A DNA stretch of 64,000 nucleotides from Suillus spraguei (GCA_016800925.1 JABCPU010000334.1:1-64000); one strand, 5' to 3'. Positions 47,601 through 58,408 are shown, numbered from the stretch's first letter. The notes: generated by a model from the sequence alone, not told the origin. A program made the numbers and translations.

Positions 47601-48865
47601 AGAAACAACGGAATCACCTCATCCTTCTCATTGAAGATTATGAACGGGCCCTCATACCCCTCCTTTGGCGTATACTCAAAGTCATCAATATCCTCACTTA
47701 CAATCTCCCGGTTCGTTATTAAGAATCCCTGGCCATCCACCATGTATGAAATCATCATCACCTGGTCCACCGCCGCATCTGGGAACTTCAGAGGCGCTTT
47801 CGTGGTTTCGATATCGAAGGCCATCACTACGGGATCCGCGCGCTTCACCTTCTCTGTCAACTGCACAAATGAAGGCTGTCCAGCTGTAAACGTGATTGCA
47901 TACCACAATCCTACTCGCATCTCGTTGTCAATGGCCACTCGCAAGTAGTAAGGCACGTCAAACTCGCGGATATCCACGATGCATGACGGTGCATCTCGGT
48001 CCCTGTAGTTTGTCGTATTGCTCCTGCTGATCTCCGCCCACTCCCCTTCAATCTCTACACACGTGCTCGCTGCCGCTACAACTTCGGCATACGCGTCGAT
48101 CGCATCTCGCTTTGCGCCGTTTGCAAGTGCGAGAGGTGCTACGTCCCGTCGCACGGCCAGAAGGTCACTCACGTTTCGAAAGCACAGCTGCATGTACAGG
48201 CGGTGATGACCCATGAGGTGGTTGGGCAGCTTCAAGTCCTCTTTCTTCTCCCGCACGATCCGTACAATCAGGCCTTCGAACCGCTTCTGTAACCACTCTT
48301 CAACAGAAGACTCTGACCCAGTCTGTAAAGCGTAATTCATATCATAGAGATTCCTCATTCAAGGAAGATGTGAGGACTCACTTTGCATGCTATGTAGAAG
48401 TAAGGCTCGTACTGCATTGTGCACTTGAACATTCCTCCGTCATCTTGAATGAAGTAAAAATCGACTGCAGCCTTTCCACCCGGATAGTCCGTATCCTTAA
48501 TTAGAGTCTAAAATATGTTCGTGGATAAATGAACTGGGTCCTTAAACACCAAACGCGGCACTCACGGGATGCATGTTAATCAACCAGCCTTCCCTCCTCG
48601 CACCTTCTTGCACTCTTGTAAACCCAAGTTTCTCATCAATCTCGTCGCTCTCTCGAACCCGCTCAAAGCGTTCTTCTAGTTGCGTCCCATCATCTTCCCG
48701 CTGCGGGGCTGGACCATCACCTGCTGCATTCGACCCGCCGCGACCGCGACCTCGTCCACGTCCACGACCACGAAAGTGTGTGTTTCCGCGAGAACCGCCT
48801 CTGTACCCACGACCTCTACCACTGGATGTTAGTCCAAAAGTACCTCGACCTCCTCGTGCCATCAA
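41668..48865 (-). CDS. POL2: DNA polymerase epsilon catalytic subunit A
   Basis: The leading-strand replicase, about 2,200 residues. Start at 48865 ([14 protein letters not shown]) with an RGG-rich N-terminus. Exonuclease motifs: [41 protein letters not shown]. Polymerase motif [19 protein letters not shown], motif [21 protein letters not shown], motif [18 protein letters not shown]-like KVTDFFTRA, the degenerate C-terminal polymerase half, then the C-terminal zinc and iron-sulfur cysteines ([30 protein letters not shown]) near 41800-42050. About nine exons. Two frame breaks of opposite sign bracket 43085-43316: LWWSPS and RPDLGG are one base out of register, and [12 protein letters not shown] and RDLTLGES shift back. 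An essential gene should not carry these, so sequence error or a second functional allele is likely. Confidence 0.95.
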
Positions 48866-49115
48866 GCTTTTGGATAAACAATGGCGAAGACGGACTTCTC
48901 ATAGTTGTGACAACACGATGTGACATGCGCGTTCAACATCACATGACGTGACAAAGTCACAGTATCTTTTTTTTTTTTTTTTTTTTTTGGTTTTTTTTGG
49001 AAAAGCGAGTCTATTACACTTTTCCAAGTTCAACTCGAGCCCACAGTTATTCAACTTATTCTCTTTTTTATTTCTAGTCCTTGTTTATTGTCCGTTGGGG
49101 CTGAGCCTTATGTCA
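48866..49115. other. POL2 promoter with a long T run
   Basis: It contains an interrupted run of about 20 plus 8 T residues (48967-48998) and paired CATCACATGACGTGACAAAG motifs. No gene. Confidence 0.4.
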
Positions 49116-49288
49116 GATCTATGTGCTGCTGCTGATTTTCGTGACGGAACGAAGAGAATCAGATATATTATCCAGCTAATGATATCTGATTATACAAATA
49201 GTGAGTGTCGCGCAGCTATTTGGGCTTAAAACCCGCAGGGTTTTACGACCCGAAACACCGACCTGTGAAAGTCCAGGATGAGCCGTGA
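49116..49288. repeat. Split direct repeat B2
   Basis: GATCTATGTGCTGCTG...GAGCCGTGA, 173 bp, nearly identical to 49594-49766. It forms the 3' outer end of the element. Confidence 0.9.
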
Positions 49289-49442
49289 GGGCGGGTTGGG
49301 ACACCTTAGCTCAAAATGCAGAACGTGTAGAATTCTGCTTTTGTCGAAGTCGATGCGTCGAGTAAGTTTCTTTTGGTGAATAATTCAATAGTGTTCTTCT
49401 GAACGAGACGCAAGCTGTTAGAACAAGGGAGTGGCGGGTGGG

Positions 49443-49595
49443 TGCAAAGAACTGAGTGTAGACGAGCAGTGAAGAGACTTGAGAGTACTACTGTAGTAGT
49501 ACGAAGCAAGAAGGTGGGAAACACGAAAAGTCGTGTCGCCACATAGACATAATTCTATCTTTAGTTCTCGTACCTCGAACTCATATAGAATACGA
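49443..49595. repeat. Split direct repeat A2 (MITE-free)
   Basis: 153 bp starting TGCAAAGAACTGAGTG and ending AATACGA. Apart from the MITE it is the same as 54596-55023, so it shows the pre-MITE state at 49511-49513. Confidence 0.9.
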
Positions 49596-49766
49596 TCTAT
49601 GTGCTGCTGCCGATTTTCGTGACGGAACGAAGAGAATCAGATATATTATCCAGCTAATGATATCTGATTATACAAATAGTGAGTGTCGCGCAGCTATTTG
49701 GGCTTAAAACCCGCAGGGTTTTACGACCCGAAACACCGACCTGTGAAAGTCCAGGATGAGCCGTGA
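49594..49766. repeat. Split direct repeat B1
   Basis: 173 bp copy of 49116-49288, placed between the recombinase gene and A2. Confidence 0.9.
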
Positions 49767-49856
49767 TTCCCAACTCTAAGGAGCCCTGCGACGCGTCAGG
49801 CGCAGCATGGACTCCCGCCTCGAAGGAGAAGGGCGAAGTGATGTAAGCTCACCTTA

Positions 49857-51122
49857 TCAGCGTATTGGAGGCATAGTATAGCGAGTGAAGGGTTCCAAGG
49901 CAGGTGACTCTTGCAGGTAAGGTGCCAAAATTAACGCATGTTTGCGCAAATAAATGGTGAACGCTTCGCTCGACCACCTTCCCATAGATTTGACCACGTC
50001 AAACGGCACTCCTCGAAGCAAATACTCCAAAGTTCCCCCAATTCGTAAGCCATGGCTTTTGAGATTTCCTAGTCCTGCTCTTTTAACTATTCCGCTGATC
50101 CGTTTCCAGAATTCGGACCTGGTTAATGGTCTCATGCCATTTTTGTGCTTCCAGGTGAAGAGGTGGCTATCTTGCGAAGGATCGTTGATTAAAAGGTGAT
50201 TAAGGATAGCGGCTTTGGGGTCCGAGAGATCTTGTTGTTGCGCCCAGTATACTCCTTCTCCGGCCATTGCAACTTTGGTGCGTGGCAAAAATATCTTCGT
50301 TACTCTAAGTTCATGTCTATCTTCGACGTCCATCTCTAGATTCGAGCGCTTGACGTTTTTTGTTGGATCAAACGCTTTCATCGACTTGACTGTGAGCTCT
50401 CCAGTGCGACATAGGCCATAAAAGGCACTCGTCAAACACGCGAATACTGCTGCGTCGAGAGGTGCTGATAGATTTAGATGGGTGCGGATGTCGAGAATGA
50501 ATTTTACAGTGAAGGGTTCGCGTTTGAGTCGTTTGGAGGTATCCGGAGTGAGTTCTGATGCGCCGTCCAAGGATGCTTTGAGTTCGTCTTGCTGAATCTC
50601 CCAAGGCTGACCATGCAGTGTATGCCAAGCTTTAACAGCATAGACGTAGTTCGATATTGTTTTTCCGGAATAGGACCCGGCGCAACTCGCAACAAAATTC
50701 AGCATGGTCCTCGTGTCCACTGGACATCTTTGCTCTTCTGGTACGCTCCTCTCGTCACAGAAGACGTGAAATACTAAAAGTCCTGCTCCATAACATTCTC
50801 TCGTTCCCGGTGCCCATGATAGATTCATTACGGTCAAGACCCGCTGCAGGTCTTCTTCTGCAATCGCCAGAAAACGTCCATCTGCTCCTCTCGCTATTCT
50901 GGTTTCTGACGGAAACCAGAGTTTTAGTCTCTCTCGCGCTAGACAGTGTGGACGCAATTGCGAGGGTATTGGTATGAGACCTGTCTTATATGGTAAAGGT
51001 TTCGCTATGGGGTCTGGTGGAAGAGGTGCGCTAAAGCGCGAGTCCAGACGGATATTGCTGTCTCTGGTGGATATGATAGAGCGCGTCACTGATGATACCT
51101 GTGTCTTTTTCAACAGTTTCAT
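49857..51122 (-). CDS. Tyrosine recombinase of the YR retrotransposon
   Basis: This integrates the element by DNA-circle recombination. I start it at the Met at 51122 (MKLLKKTQVSSV), giving about 421 residues and a 92 bp overlap with the end of the RT frame. An N-terminal SAM-like DNA-binding part (WAPGTRECYGAGLLVFHVF, TISNYVYAVKAWH) is followed by the catalytic domain: Arg in GLCRTGELTV, HGLRIGG (the H-x-x-R box), and the nucleophile Tyr in GRWSSEAFTIYLRKH. All are present. The frame stays open far upstream to 53273, but that part lies opposite the RT reading frame and has no domain, so I exclude it. This looks functional. Confidence 0.85.
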   Translation of the reverse strand: MKLLKKTQVSSVTRSIISTRDSNIRLDSRFSAPLPPDPIAKPLPYKTGLIPIPSQLRPHCLARERLKLWFPSETRIARGADGRFLAIAEEDLQRVLTVMNLSWAPGTRECYGAGLLVFHVFCDERSVPEEQRCPVDTRTMLNFVASCAGSYSGKTISNYVYAVKAWHTLHGQPWEIQQDELKASLDGASELTPDTSKRLKREPFTVKFILDIRTHLNLSAPLDAAVFACLTSAFYGLCRTGELTVKSMKAFDPTKNVKRSNLEMDVEDRHELRVTKIFLPRTKVAMAGEGVYWAQQQDLSDPKAAILNHLLINDPSQDSHLFTWKHKNGMRPLTRSEFWKRISGIVKRAGLGNLKSHGLRIGGTLEYLLRGVPFDVVKSMGRWSSEAFTIYLRKHALILAPYLQESPALEPFTRYTMPPIR

Positions 51123-53598
51123 TGGAACTGTTGAGAGCAGATGTGACGGGGGCAACTGATTGGATTCCGTCTGTACTATATCTTCTCGGATCTGTAGAGG
51201 CAATGAATGGATCGACAATGAATGGATCGAGCGCTGTGGGAATGGGGAGATCTGGCAATAGGTCTTTTGCGCTGCCGTAGACTCCTCTGGAAGGATCATC
51301 TGCGGGGTTTTCTTTGCTAGCGATGTATGTGGGGTGAAACGAGTAAGATGCGGCGGAATTGTCGATAAAGATGAAGATTCGACGAAAGACCTCGTTGACG
51401 GCTGAATTCCTACTGCGTCCGTTTCTCCAGCCCTCGATGACTCCTTGATTGTCCCCAAAGACTTTGAAATGACGTTGTGATCCTCCCATCCCGACAAGGT
51501 AGATAATAAGTAGCTCGAAGCCGACAGCTTCTGCCCACCCGATGTCTTTTTTACCATTGAGGGTTTGCCATCCTTTTTGAAGACGCCAGGCTCGCCATTT
51601 GACTCCGATTGTGATAGCGATTCCAAACCCAGAGCTAGCATCTGAATATGCTTCTGGGTTATACAGACTGAGAGGTCTAGGGATTGTGCGTCCGACGAAA
51701 GAGCTCCGCAACAGAGTTTTCCACCAGGAAAGATCAGAATTGAGGCTTTTGACAGGCCTTCGTGGGAGAAAAGGCTTATCAAAAGCGAGGCACAACATAG
51801 CTTCGAGCGACGTAAGATATGCGCGTCCTTTCGGAACAACAAGCGTGGTATGTAGCAACTTACCGTATAGTTGCTGTATGTCATTGAGCACGTGGGTACT
51901 GCGGTTTTGCCAAACTTCGATTGCTGATAGATACTTCTTCTTTTTATTCTCGTCGAGGTAGACTTTGTTCTGCGCCAAGTCCCACATAATGCCAATGTAT
52001 GGATTGACATACGCGAAGTCCTTGTCCTTGAGAGGTTCCCAGGGAATATTGAGCTCGTCTGAGGCATCGTCAATGTCCGATAAGTTACAGGAGAACTTCG
52101 CGTCCTCGATTGACCTGGGTGATGCTCCCGACAGATCTCTAATTGGAAACTGACAGTCTTCATCGAACTCTTCCAAAGAGCCGTCCTCGAATATGAAGCC
52201 TCCAAACCATATTCTCCCCCCATCCTGATGCTTCCCTCTTTCAACGATATCTTGGTGCCATGTCCGTCTCTTTTCATTGTAGTCTGGAATGTACTGTTTG
52301 AGAATGTGTATGAACATATGGTCATCAACCCATCTAGATGCGGGCCCGATTCCTTGAGAACGAAATAAATCGAGTCCTGCATCAGCAAGGGACCCGTATG
52401 CTCCCGCCGAAGGACGCTGACCGAAACACATACAAGTGTCGATGCAAAAAAGGTCGTCGGAGATACGGGCAACTGACCCTGGCCATTGTGATGGATGAAT
52501 GGGTACAGTGCGGTACGCCTCTGATATGTCCCTGATCGCGATTTGCGATCCCGGTGGTAAACGACTGATTGTAAGCGCAATGACGTGGAAGGTACCCCAA
52601 GTACTGGGAAAATTATCGGAATTGATGTAAGAATTGATAGAAGAATTAGGAAACTTCGAGGAAGCGGCATGAGGAAATGAAAAGTTCTGAATGATGCGAT
52701 AGCGTCCAGGGCGGCCTGGCTTGGGGATGATGGAAAAAGGAGATGTTTGAAAAGGACCGATGAGGTCCTCGACTTCTTTTGCTCGAAGCGGTCCGATATA
52801 CCTTCCCTTCTTAAGCTCAGTTTGGACAATATTAAGGAATTCTTGTTGATATGTAACAATAGATTGCTTGTTCGGCGGGGATTGAGTGATGCTAATAGTA
52901 GGAATATGAAGACGAAAGCCTCGACGCAATCCTTCGGGTATATGTGGGTACCTGTCAAGAAGACCATTTGACGCCAGCTTCGACTCCCAAACCTTCGGAT
53001 TATACGGGGTAAGTGCTTCAAGCCTTCTGTGCTCGAGGACACGTCTGAGCTCCGTGAGTGGAGGCACCACATCCTGAACAAAAGTGCCTTCGATCGTGAG
53101 TACTTTCTGAACACCCGCTGACTCGTTGCCAGTCGCTGCAGATTGACTTGCCGTCTCGCATGGTGAGGAGTTTGCCAATGCGGGAGCATAGGGTGTCGAA
53201 AGCGTCGTCCCAAGTTCGAAGTGCCTTGCACTCGATAATCCTGTGAGGGTTTCGTCCGAGGCAGACAGCGCAAGCGGAGAGGACTCCTCCGTTTGCGCTC
53301 GAACGAAAATCCTGACGTTGCCTTTTCCCCCTGCCCGAGTGTTCGGGCGAAGCTGATCGCTTGCGAGAGTCTTTCCAGTCTCGTTGTCTCGATGAGCTAG
53401 TACGTTGATCGGACTGTGGCAAGAGATGATGTGCATATAATGCAGCGTGTGGCGTGAGGCGTGTAGCGAGTGGTATGTAGCATGTAGCGGGTGACATGTA
53501 GCGTGAAGCGGGTGGTATATAGCGAGTGTGGCATGTAGCGTGTAGCGGGAGGCATGTAGCGTGAAGCGGGTAGCATGTGGCGAGTGTGGCATCAACAA
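51031..53598 (-). CDS. Reverse transcriptase / RNase H polyprotein
   Basis: One open frame. The reliable part begins near 53050 (KVWESKLASNGLLDRYPHIP). RT landmarks are FQTSPFSIIPKPGRPGRYRI, QIAIRDISEAYRTVPIHPSQ, DTCMCFGQRPSAGAYGSLAD and the catalytic SRWVDDHMFIHI. RNase H follows: EAYSDASSGFGIAITIG, WAEAVGFELLI, VFGDNQGVIEGW and ENPADDPSRG. The upstream 200 codons overlap the gag zinc-finger exon in another frame and cross a minisatellite, so the true N-terminus is probably near 53400 or produced by frameshifting from gag. No stop or shift was seen in the catalytic part. Confidence 0.85.
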   Translation of the reverse strand: MLMPHSPHATRFTLHASRYTLHATLAIYHPLHATCHPLHATYHSLHASRHTLHYMHIISCHSPINVLAHRDNETGKTLASDQLRPNTRAGGKGNVRIFVRAQTEESSPLALSASDETLTGLSSARHFELGTTLSTPYAPALANSSPCETASQSAATGNESAGVQKVLTIEGTFVQDVVPPLTELRRVLEHRRLEALTPYNPKVWESKLASNGLLDRYPHIPEGLRRGFRLHIPTISITQSPPNKQSIVTYQQEFLNIVQTELKKGRYIGPLRAKEVEDLIGPFQTSPFSIIPKPGRPGRYRIIQNFSFPHAASSKFPNSSINSYINSDNFPSTWGTFHVIALTISRLPPGSQIAIRDISEAYRTVPIHPSQWPGSVARISDDLFCIDTCMCFGQRPSAGAYGSLADAGLDLFRSQGIGPASRWVDDHMFIHILKQYIPDYNEKRRTWHQDIVERGKHQDGGRIWFGGFIFEDGSLEEFDEDCQFPIRDLSGASPRSIEDAKFSCNLSDIDDASDELNIPWEPLKDKDFAYVNPYIGIMWDLAQNKVYLDENKKKKYLSAIEVWQNRSTHVLNDIQQLYGKLLHTTLVVPKGRAYLTSLEAMLCLAFDKPFLPRRPVKSLNSDLSWWKTLLRSSFVGRTIPRPLSLYNPEAYSDASSGFGIAITIGVKWRAWRLQKGWQTLNGKKDIGWAEAVGFELLIIYLVGMGGSQRHFKVFGDNQGVIEGWRNGRSRNSAVNEVFRRIFIFIDNSAASYSFHPTYIASKENPADDPSRGVYGSAKDLLPDLPIPTALDPFIVDPFIASTDPRRYSTDGIQSVAPVTSALNSSNETVEKDTGIISDALYHIHQRQQYPSGLAL

Positions 53599-54567
53599 AT
53601 TTAAAAATTTTCCAATAAAAAAAAACGAAGATAATTGATTAGTTTCATTGTTATACGTTGTTTCAAGTAGATACTGACCTTGTAGTCGCGAGCATTGTCT
53701 CGTTTATTGCGTTCTTCCCAATATACCTTCTCCCTCGTGTCTTGTAGAACCTTCTCATTGACGACGGAGATGTTGTACGGTCCGACTGAGGACTTTGCGG
53801 CGACGTGCCATCGTCTCCGTTGCTCGGCTTGATAGGTCAAGAGAGTCTTATGGGCTATGGGATCTCTTAAAGAGCGATACTTGTGAACTTGGATGTTCAT
53901 CCAGAAGTGCGCCATCATTCGAATTCTATCTTCCGGCCAATCCACTTCCCCTATTGCTGTCAGAAAACGAGGACAAGCTTGGCAAAATTCCTCGAATGGT
54001 AGATCTTCATTGTTCACTACTGATCGCGCGTTTCGCGTGGAAGCAGAAGACACCCAGGCTGTTGAGCCGTCTGCCAGCGTGGAAAGGATCATGGCGTCAT
54101 CATCAATGGTTTTTTTTGATACTGGCTTCGTCTAAGCCATCATTGGTGAAGTACCACAACTCAACGTACTCTCCCTTATCGAGCTTTTGGAGAACATAGG
54201 AACATGGCGTGATAGCCGGCTCGTTAGGAATGCCTGTTTCAAGAATTGGAGTGTACTTGTGCTTGTTTTTCTTTTTCTCTTCTTTGCGCGCTGCTTCCTC
54301 TTCGTCGATTCTTTCTTGGCTAAGCCTTTCTTGTTCGTCTTCGTCTAGCCTCTCGCGATGTTCGCGCTGCTCTCTGTCATCATCTAGCTGTTGTTGCCAT
54401 AGCACCTTGACTGCGTCGTTATTGGCTTCCCAGATGTTCCTAAGCAGTTGCATCGCTTGTGCTTCCGTTGTATTCTCGTTGACTAGCTGTGCGCGAATAT
54501 TCTCAAATACATCCGCAGCGTAGTCCGGGCAAATGTTCAGATTTGGATCATTTCGAATTCTCGGCAT
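53018..54567 (-). CDS. Gag-like protein with zinc knuckles, one homopolymer frame slip
   Basis: Start at 54567 (MPRIRNDPNLNICPDYAADV). An acidic and basic coiled coil (EREERLDEDEQERLSQE type) leads into LWYFTNDGLDEASIK. The frame then slips in an eight-base A/T run at 54110-54117 and resumes as TIDDDAMILSTLADGSTAW, DLPFEEFCQACPRFLTAI, WPEDRIRMMAHFWMNIQVH. A 265 bp intron (53414-53678) carries a minisatellite. The last exon has a Ser/Arg-rich stretch and Cys/His pairs (SACAVCLGRNPHRIIECKA, CSGCGASTHGAQTCPRA) that look like nucleic-acid-binding knuckles. The slip may be programmed, mutational or a sequencing error. Confidence 0.7.
53430..53600. repeat. Minisatellite inside the gag intron
   Basis: About ten imperfect units of (T)GTAGCGGGTGGCA / GTAGCGTGAAGCGGG. 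Units are 10-11 bp, grouped in about 36 bp higher-order blocks. Confidence 0.85.
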
Positions 54568-54595
54568 GTTGGAATAGAAACTATACGAGAGTTGA

Positions 54596-55023
54596 TGCAA
54601 AGAACTGAGTGTAGACGAGCAGTGAAGAGACTTGAGAGTACTACTGTAGTAGTACGAAGCAAGAAGCATCAGGAAATTCACACATTCCTTGACGTGCCCT
54701 TATGCAGACTTATTTACACTTAACTGCCTTGGTGAAATTGAATCTACTTGTCCAAAATTTCAATGTGAGTGAATTCAGAAAAAAAATGTTGAGATATATT
54801 AATATACATGTTTTATTATATTTCGCACTCAAAAAATATAAGATATGCCAGGTGAATGATGTGAGAGAGAGCAAACAAGTTTTGAGATAAGTGAGTTAAG
54901 CTGATTAAGCACGTCAAGAAATGTGTGAATTTCCTGATGAGGTGGGAAACACGAAAAGTCGTGTCGCCACATAGACATAATTCTATCTTTAGTTCTCGTA
55001 CCTCGAACTCATATAGAATACGA
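54596..55023. repeat. Split direct repeat A1, interrupted by the MITE
   Basis: 428 bp, of which 275 bp are the MITE plus a 2 bp duplication. The remaining 153 bp equal A2 in length. It forms the 5' outer end of the retrotransposon. Confidence 0.9.
54667..54939. mobile_element. 273 bp MITE, copy 2
   Basis: Inverted relative to 39550-39822 and exactly the same length. Ends CATCAGG...CCTGATG, flanked by AG on both sides. The uninterrupted site AAGAAGGTGGG is preserved in A2 at 49509-49519, giving a direct before-and-after comparison. It is nested in the retrotransposon and therefore younger than it. Confidence 0.92.
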
Positions 55024-55945
55024 CATAGTCTACTTGTATGTACGTATTTTGTGGGATGGCTGTGGGATTTGAAATTTAAAACTTCGAGTCTATGCAATCA
55101 TTGGCTCTGGCTCCGGCGAGCTGAAGGAGGTAGATTGGGTGGCGTGGGACTGTTGTTTGACTCTTTCTCTCCTTGGGAGGAACATCACTGAATGTTTTCT
55201 TAAATCTTTGTGCGCGCGAGGTACATGAGCGCCGCTCGCATGCCCTTTTGTTCGTTCAGCAGGTATTTGATGTTGCACCTGCGTGGGCTGACTTCCAATC
55301 TCAGGGAGTCTCGTTATCTCGCGAAGGATGGGCATGTCAGTAGAAAATGATGGACTGTTTCCTCGTGCGTGGCAGTTATTCTTTTGCACCCTATCTCTTG
55401 CCTCCCAACATTAATACAGCCTGCACTAAATCTACAGTCACTCCTCCATATATGAATATCTATGCATGATACAAGTCAGTTCAATGCAGAGGTTCGTTTG
55501 GACAAAACTCATCTCCCTTCGTGCAGTCCACTGTTCACAACACTCAAATCACAAACATGCTATGTCGTCAGCCCATCGCCGCATCACCGGTCACCCTCTG
55601 GCCTCTACCAATTCACCCCTTCGGCGTCAACCATGCGAGCAGCCTGTGAATCTCATGAAAGACCGTCGACCTTTATCAACATACTTAGTATCACACGTGT
55701 AGAGATCCCAAAAACTATTTGCTTCAATGAAGCAAACATTTTCTCTTGTTCACACTACCTTTACTAAGACCAGTGCACAACAGAAATTGTAAATGGTTGG
55801 TCTAATCCTATGCGAACCTGCCGTGAGTCTGAAAATCGGTATCTCCTCAACGAGTCTTCCTTTCATTCAAAAAATACATGTACAACTGATGCGTCCAATC
55901 AGTAAGTGATTTACAAGATCAATCCGAACAAGCTGATTTAATCAT
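55024..55945. other. Intergenic with one unassigned frame
   Basis: A 99-codon minus frame (55090-55389) rich in Arg, His and Pro has no recognisable domain. The rest is the 3' flank of the DUF4238 gene. Confidence 0.35.
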
Positions 55946-58408
55946 TCAGGTACTCCCAGTGGCTTCTTCCTCTTCAAACAGCTTAAAAGTCAAGCCCGGC
56001 GAAAACCCATCCAGTATAAAGTCCAAACAATTCCTCCTGTGCTTCCCCAACCACGCAAGACAACCGACGATGGCCATCTCATCTATCCACTTTCTAACGC
56101 TTTGGCTTATAGTGTTCCCTCCTGGCGACGGCTCATATCCTGGGAGTGATCTCTGCAGTATCACATTCATATTCGAGAAAATTAACTTTGATTGTTCTTC
56201 TGGTATCTCGTAAAGGAGCCGGGCCTTGGGCCTCTCGCGTGGCTGTGAAGAGTACGGTTCTGGAAGGGACCCCAACATTGTGCGACCAAGACATTGGATT
56301 ATAGAAGCCGTTAACTGGTAATAACTCTGACTGATGGGATTGGTGGTCGGTCCAGCCATGCTGCATATTCCTCGTAATGAATATGCCATATGGAAACCGG
56401 AACAGAAATTTGATGGTGAAGCGCGTTTATACATGATTCGTACGACATTCCCAACAAATTTGTCTGTTGGAGTGTCTTTCTTGAATAGTCTCGACAAGAT
56501 TTCGGGGGCCTCTGGGCTGATACACGAGAGCGCATGCCACACTGCAGGGCTGCTTGACGCACGTGCAAGAAAGCTCACTATGGTGACTTCATCTTGGAGC
56601 TCTTCCAATACCCCTTCACCTCCAGACATCACTGCGCCCAGTCTGCTCATGCAAGGTATCATGAACTGGAAGAGTTGAGAAGACGACTTATTTGAAATTG
56701 AAGGGAGTAAGGGAGCGAAACTGACGCCCTCTCCGATAGGCATATCATCGTCCGAGTCTTTGCAGACCTTGAAAGGCTTTTCGACTTCTCGGCTGATTTC
56801 GTCTGCGAATGAAGTGGGCTTTGCCTTCTCCATGATTCTAAAGACTACATGTGCCCTGTCGTATGCCGTTTCGAACTGCTTGCTGCCCGTGCATATCTGC
56901 ATCAGAAACACATAAAGCACTTCATCAACGAGTGTTAGTGGGTCCTCGTCCTGGTCGAGGACAGCCGCTGACGACTGTAATGGTTGACGAAGAGCCAACA
57001 CTTCTGCTTCCATCATACTCGTCAATTGCGTGATGAGCGGAACGAGCAGCTCGCTCGCATGAAAATTGGCTGGCAAACTCCGGAACGCACGTGCGGTGCG
57101 GAGCATACCCTCCCTTGACAGGAAGGTTAAAGATCCTGTCTTCGTCACGTTGACTAATACAACGAAATTGAACTCCAATGTTTGGGGTCGCGACAGTTTT
57201 GTGATTTCGAACACAAAACTGTCACTCCCCCCTTCCTGGGAGGATCTGTACCGTGCAAGTGACATTGCGGATTCGAAATTTACGCGGTTGATGTGTGTAC
57301 CGTGTTCCCCACTGGCGTAAATTGGAGTTGCTGGTACTGGATTCACGTTGAGCAAGGAGCTCACGAATACACCCGGCTTCATATACATATATTCTTTCCA
57401 TTCTGGACGTGATATCACATGGCGCAGGACGATAGCAATGCGAGGACTGACTACGAATATGCGGTGCAGGCCTGGGCAACCACCTCCCAAACCTTCCCAT
57501 AAACCAAATGCGTTATGCGAGATGATGAATTCTTCCCCTTCCGTGGCTTCCCAGATACTGAAGAAGTAACTGTTCGCGTGGATGTGATAAGTGTAAGCTG
57601 GGAAGTGTTCGAGATCAGGTGGGATGTGTGATTCAAGCATCATTTGTTGAAGACCTTCTTCGCCGTACTTCTCTACGAGTTCTGCAGCGTCTCGCATGAT
57701 GTCCGAATGAGACGTGTCCAGATAGTATCTGAGAAAGTGTAGCCATATCTCGACAGGAGATTGAATACCCTTGGTCTTCATGAAGGCCTCAATCCACTGA
57801 CGGGCTCCTGCGTTCTCCGGGTGATCCGCCTGGAAGTAGGTACCAGAATATGATACATTGCGATAGTGCATGATAAACAGGAACTTTCGCAGGAGCTCTA
57901 GCGACCTCCGGTTCAGAGTAAAAGTACCCTGAGGAAGCGCTTTATGCAAGTCCATGATAACGGAGGCTGCTTGGCATTCGAGTTCCGCTAATTTCCCTTC
58001 TAGTTCATTGATGTTATTGGTGTTGCGGACATCTTGGTAGACATTCGTTACGCCGTAAACCATTCCAATAGGACGAATGTCAAGGCTGCCCGTGGCGATA
58101 TCATAGTAGTAGATATATTCAGGATCAATACCGGTGCGTCGAAATTCTGTTCGTCGTTCTGTTGTGGACCTGCAAATGATATTATTCAGTATTATGGTTT
58201 AGTGTCCACCCACAGAGCGCTCGAGAGAGACTCTGAAGACGCACTTCACAGGTCCAACTTGGAATCTTCGTAATATGAATCGTGGAATGAAATGCTGATA
58301 TTGTGTCGTAGGCGTACATAAACTCGGAGAGCTATCTGTCTTCTGAGCTTCTTCTGCAAGCTCCGTTCCGGGTTGTTGTTTTAGTGTATTCCTGCGACGT
58401 CGTGTCAT
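55946..58408 (-). CDS. DUF4238 domain protein
   Basis: Exon 58408-58245 (MTRRRRNTLKQQPGTELAEE ... YQHFIPRFILRRFQVGPVK), a 75 bp intron (58170-58244), then a single exon to the stop at 55946; about 795 residues. The HFIPRFILRRF start, EYIYYYDIATGSLDIRPIG, LEGKLAELECQAASVI, the LLRKFLFIMHYRN segment and the later FIISHNAFGLWEG block follow the DUF4238 plan known from bacteria and fungi, of unknown biochemical role. The C-terminal 400 residues are basidiomycete-specific. No break found. The intron was placed by frame (GTGCGT donor, GCAG acceptor). Confidence 0.8.

Larger units (their letters stand above)
49116..55023 (-). mobile_element. Tyrosine-recombinase (DIRS/Ngaro/PAT-type) retrotransposon with split direct repeats
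   Basis: A 5.9 kb element, 5' end at about 55023. Read 5' to 3' on the minus strand it is A1 - gag - RT/RNase H - recombinase - B1 - A2 - 150 bp spacer - B2. The A copies are 153 bp each (A1 is split by a MITE) and the B copies 173 bp each. There is no integrase, no LTR and no target duplication, as expected for recombinase-mediated insertion. B1 abuts A2 at a shared GA, which is the circle-junction arrangement. RT and recombinase frames are open. Gag has a frame slip at an eight-base homopolymer. Confidence 0.9.

Noticed and set aside
48967..48998. T run as the tail of a LINE or SINE insertion
   Set aside because: No element body, internal promoter or flanking duplication could be seen beside it.
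51123..53273. Very long open minus-strand frame continuing upstream of the recombinase
   Set aside because: It overlaps the RT/RNase H frame and has no domain. Only the part after 51122 has recombinase motifs.
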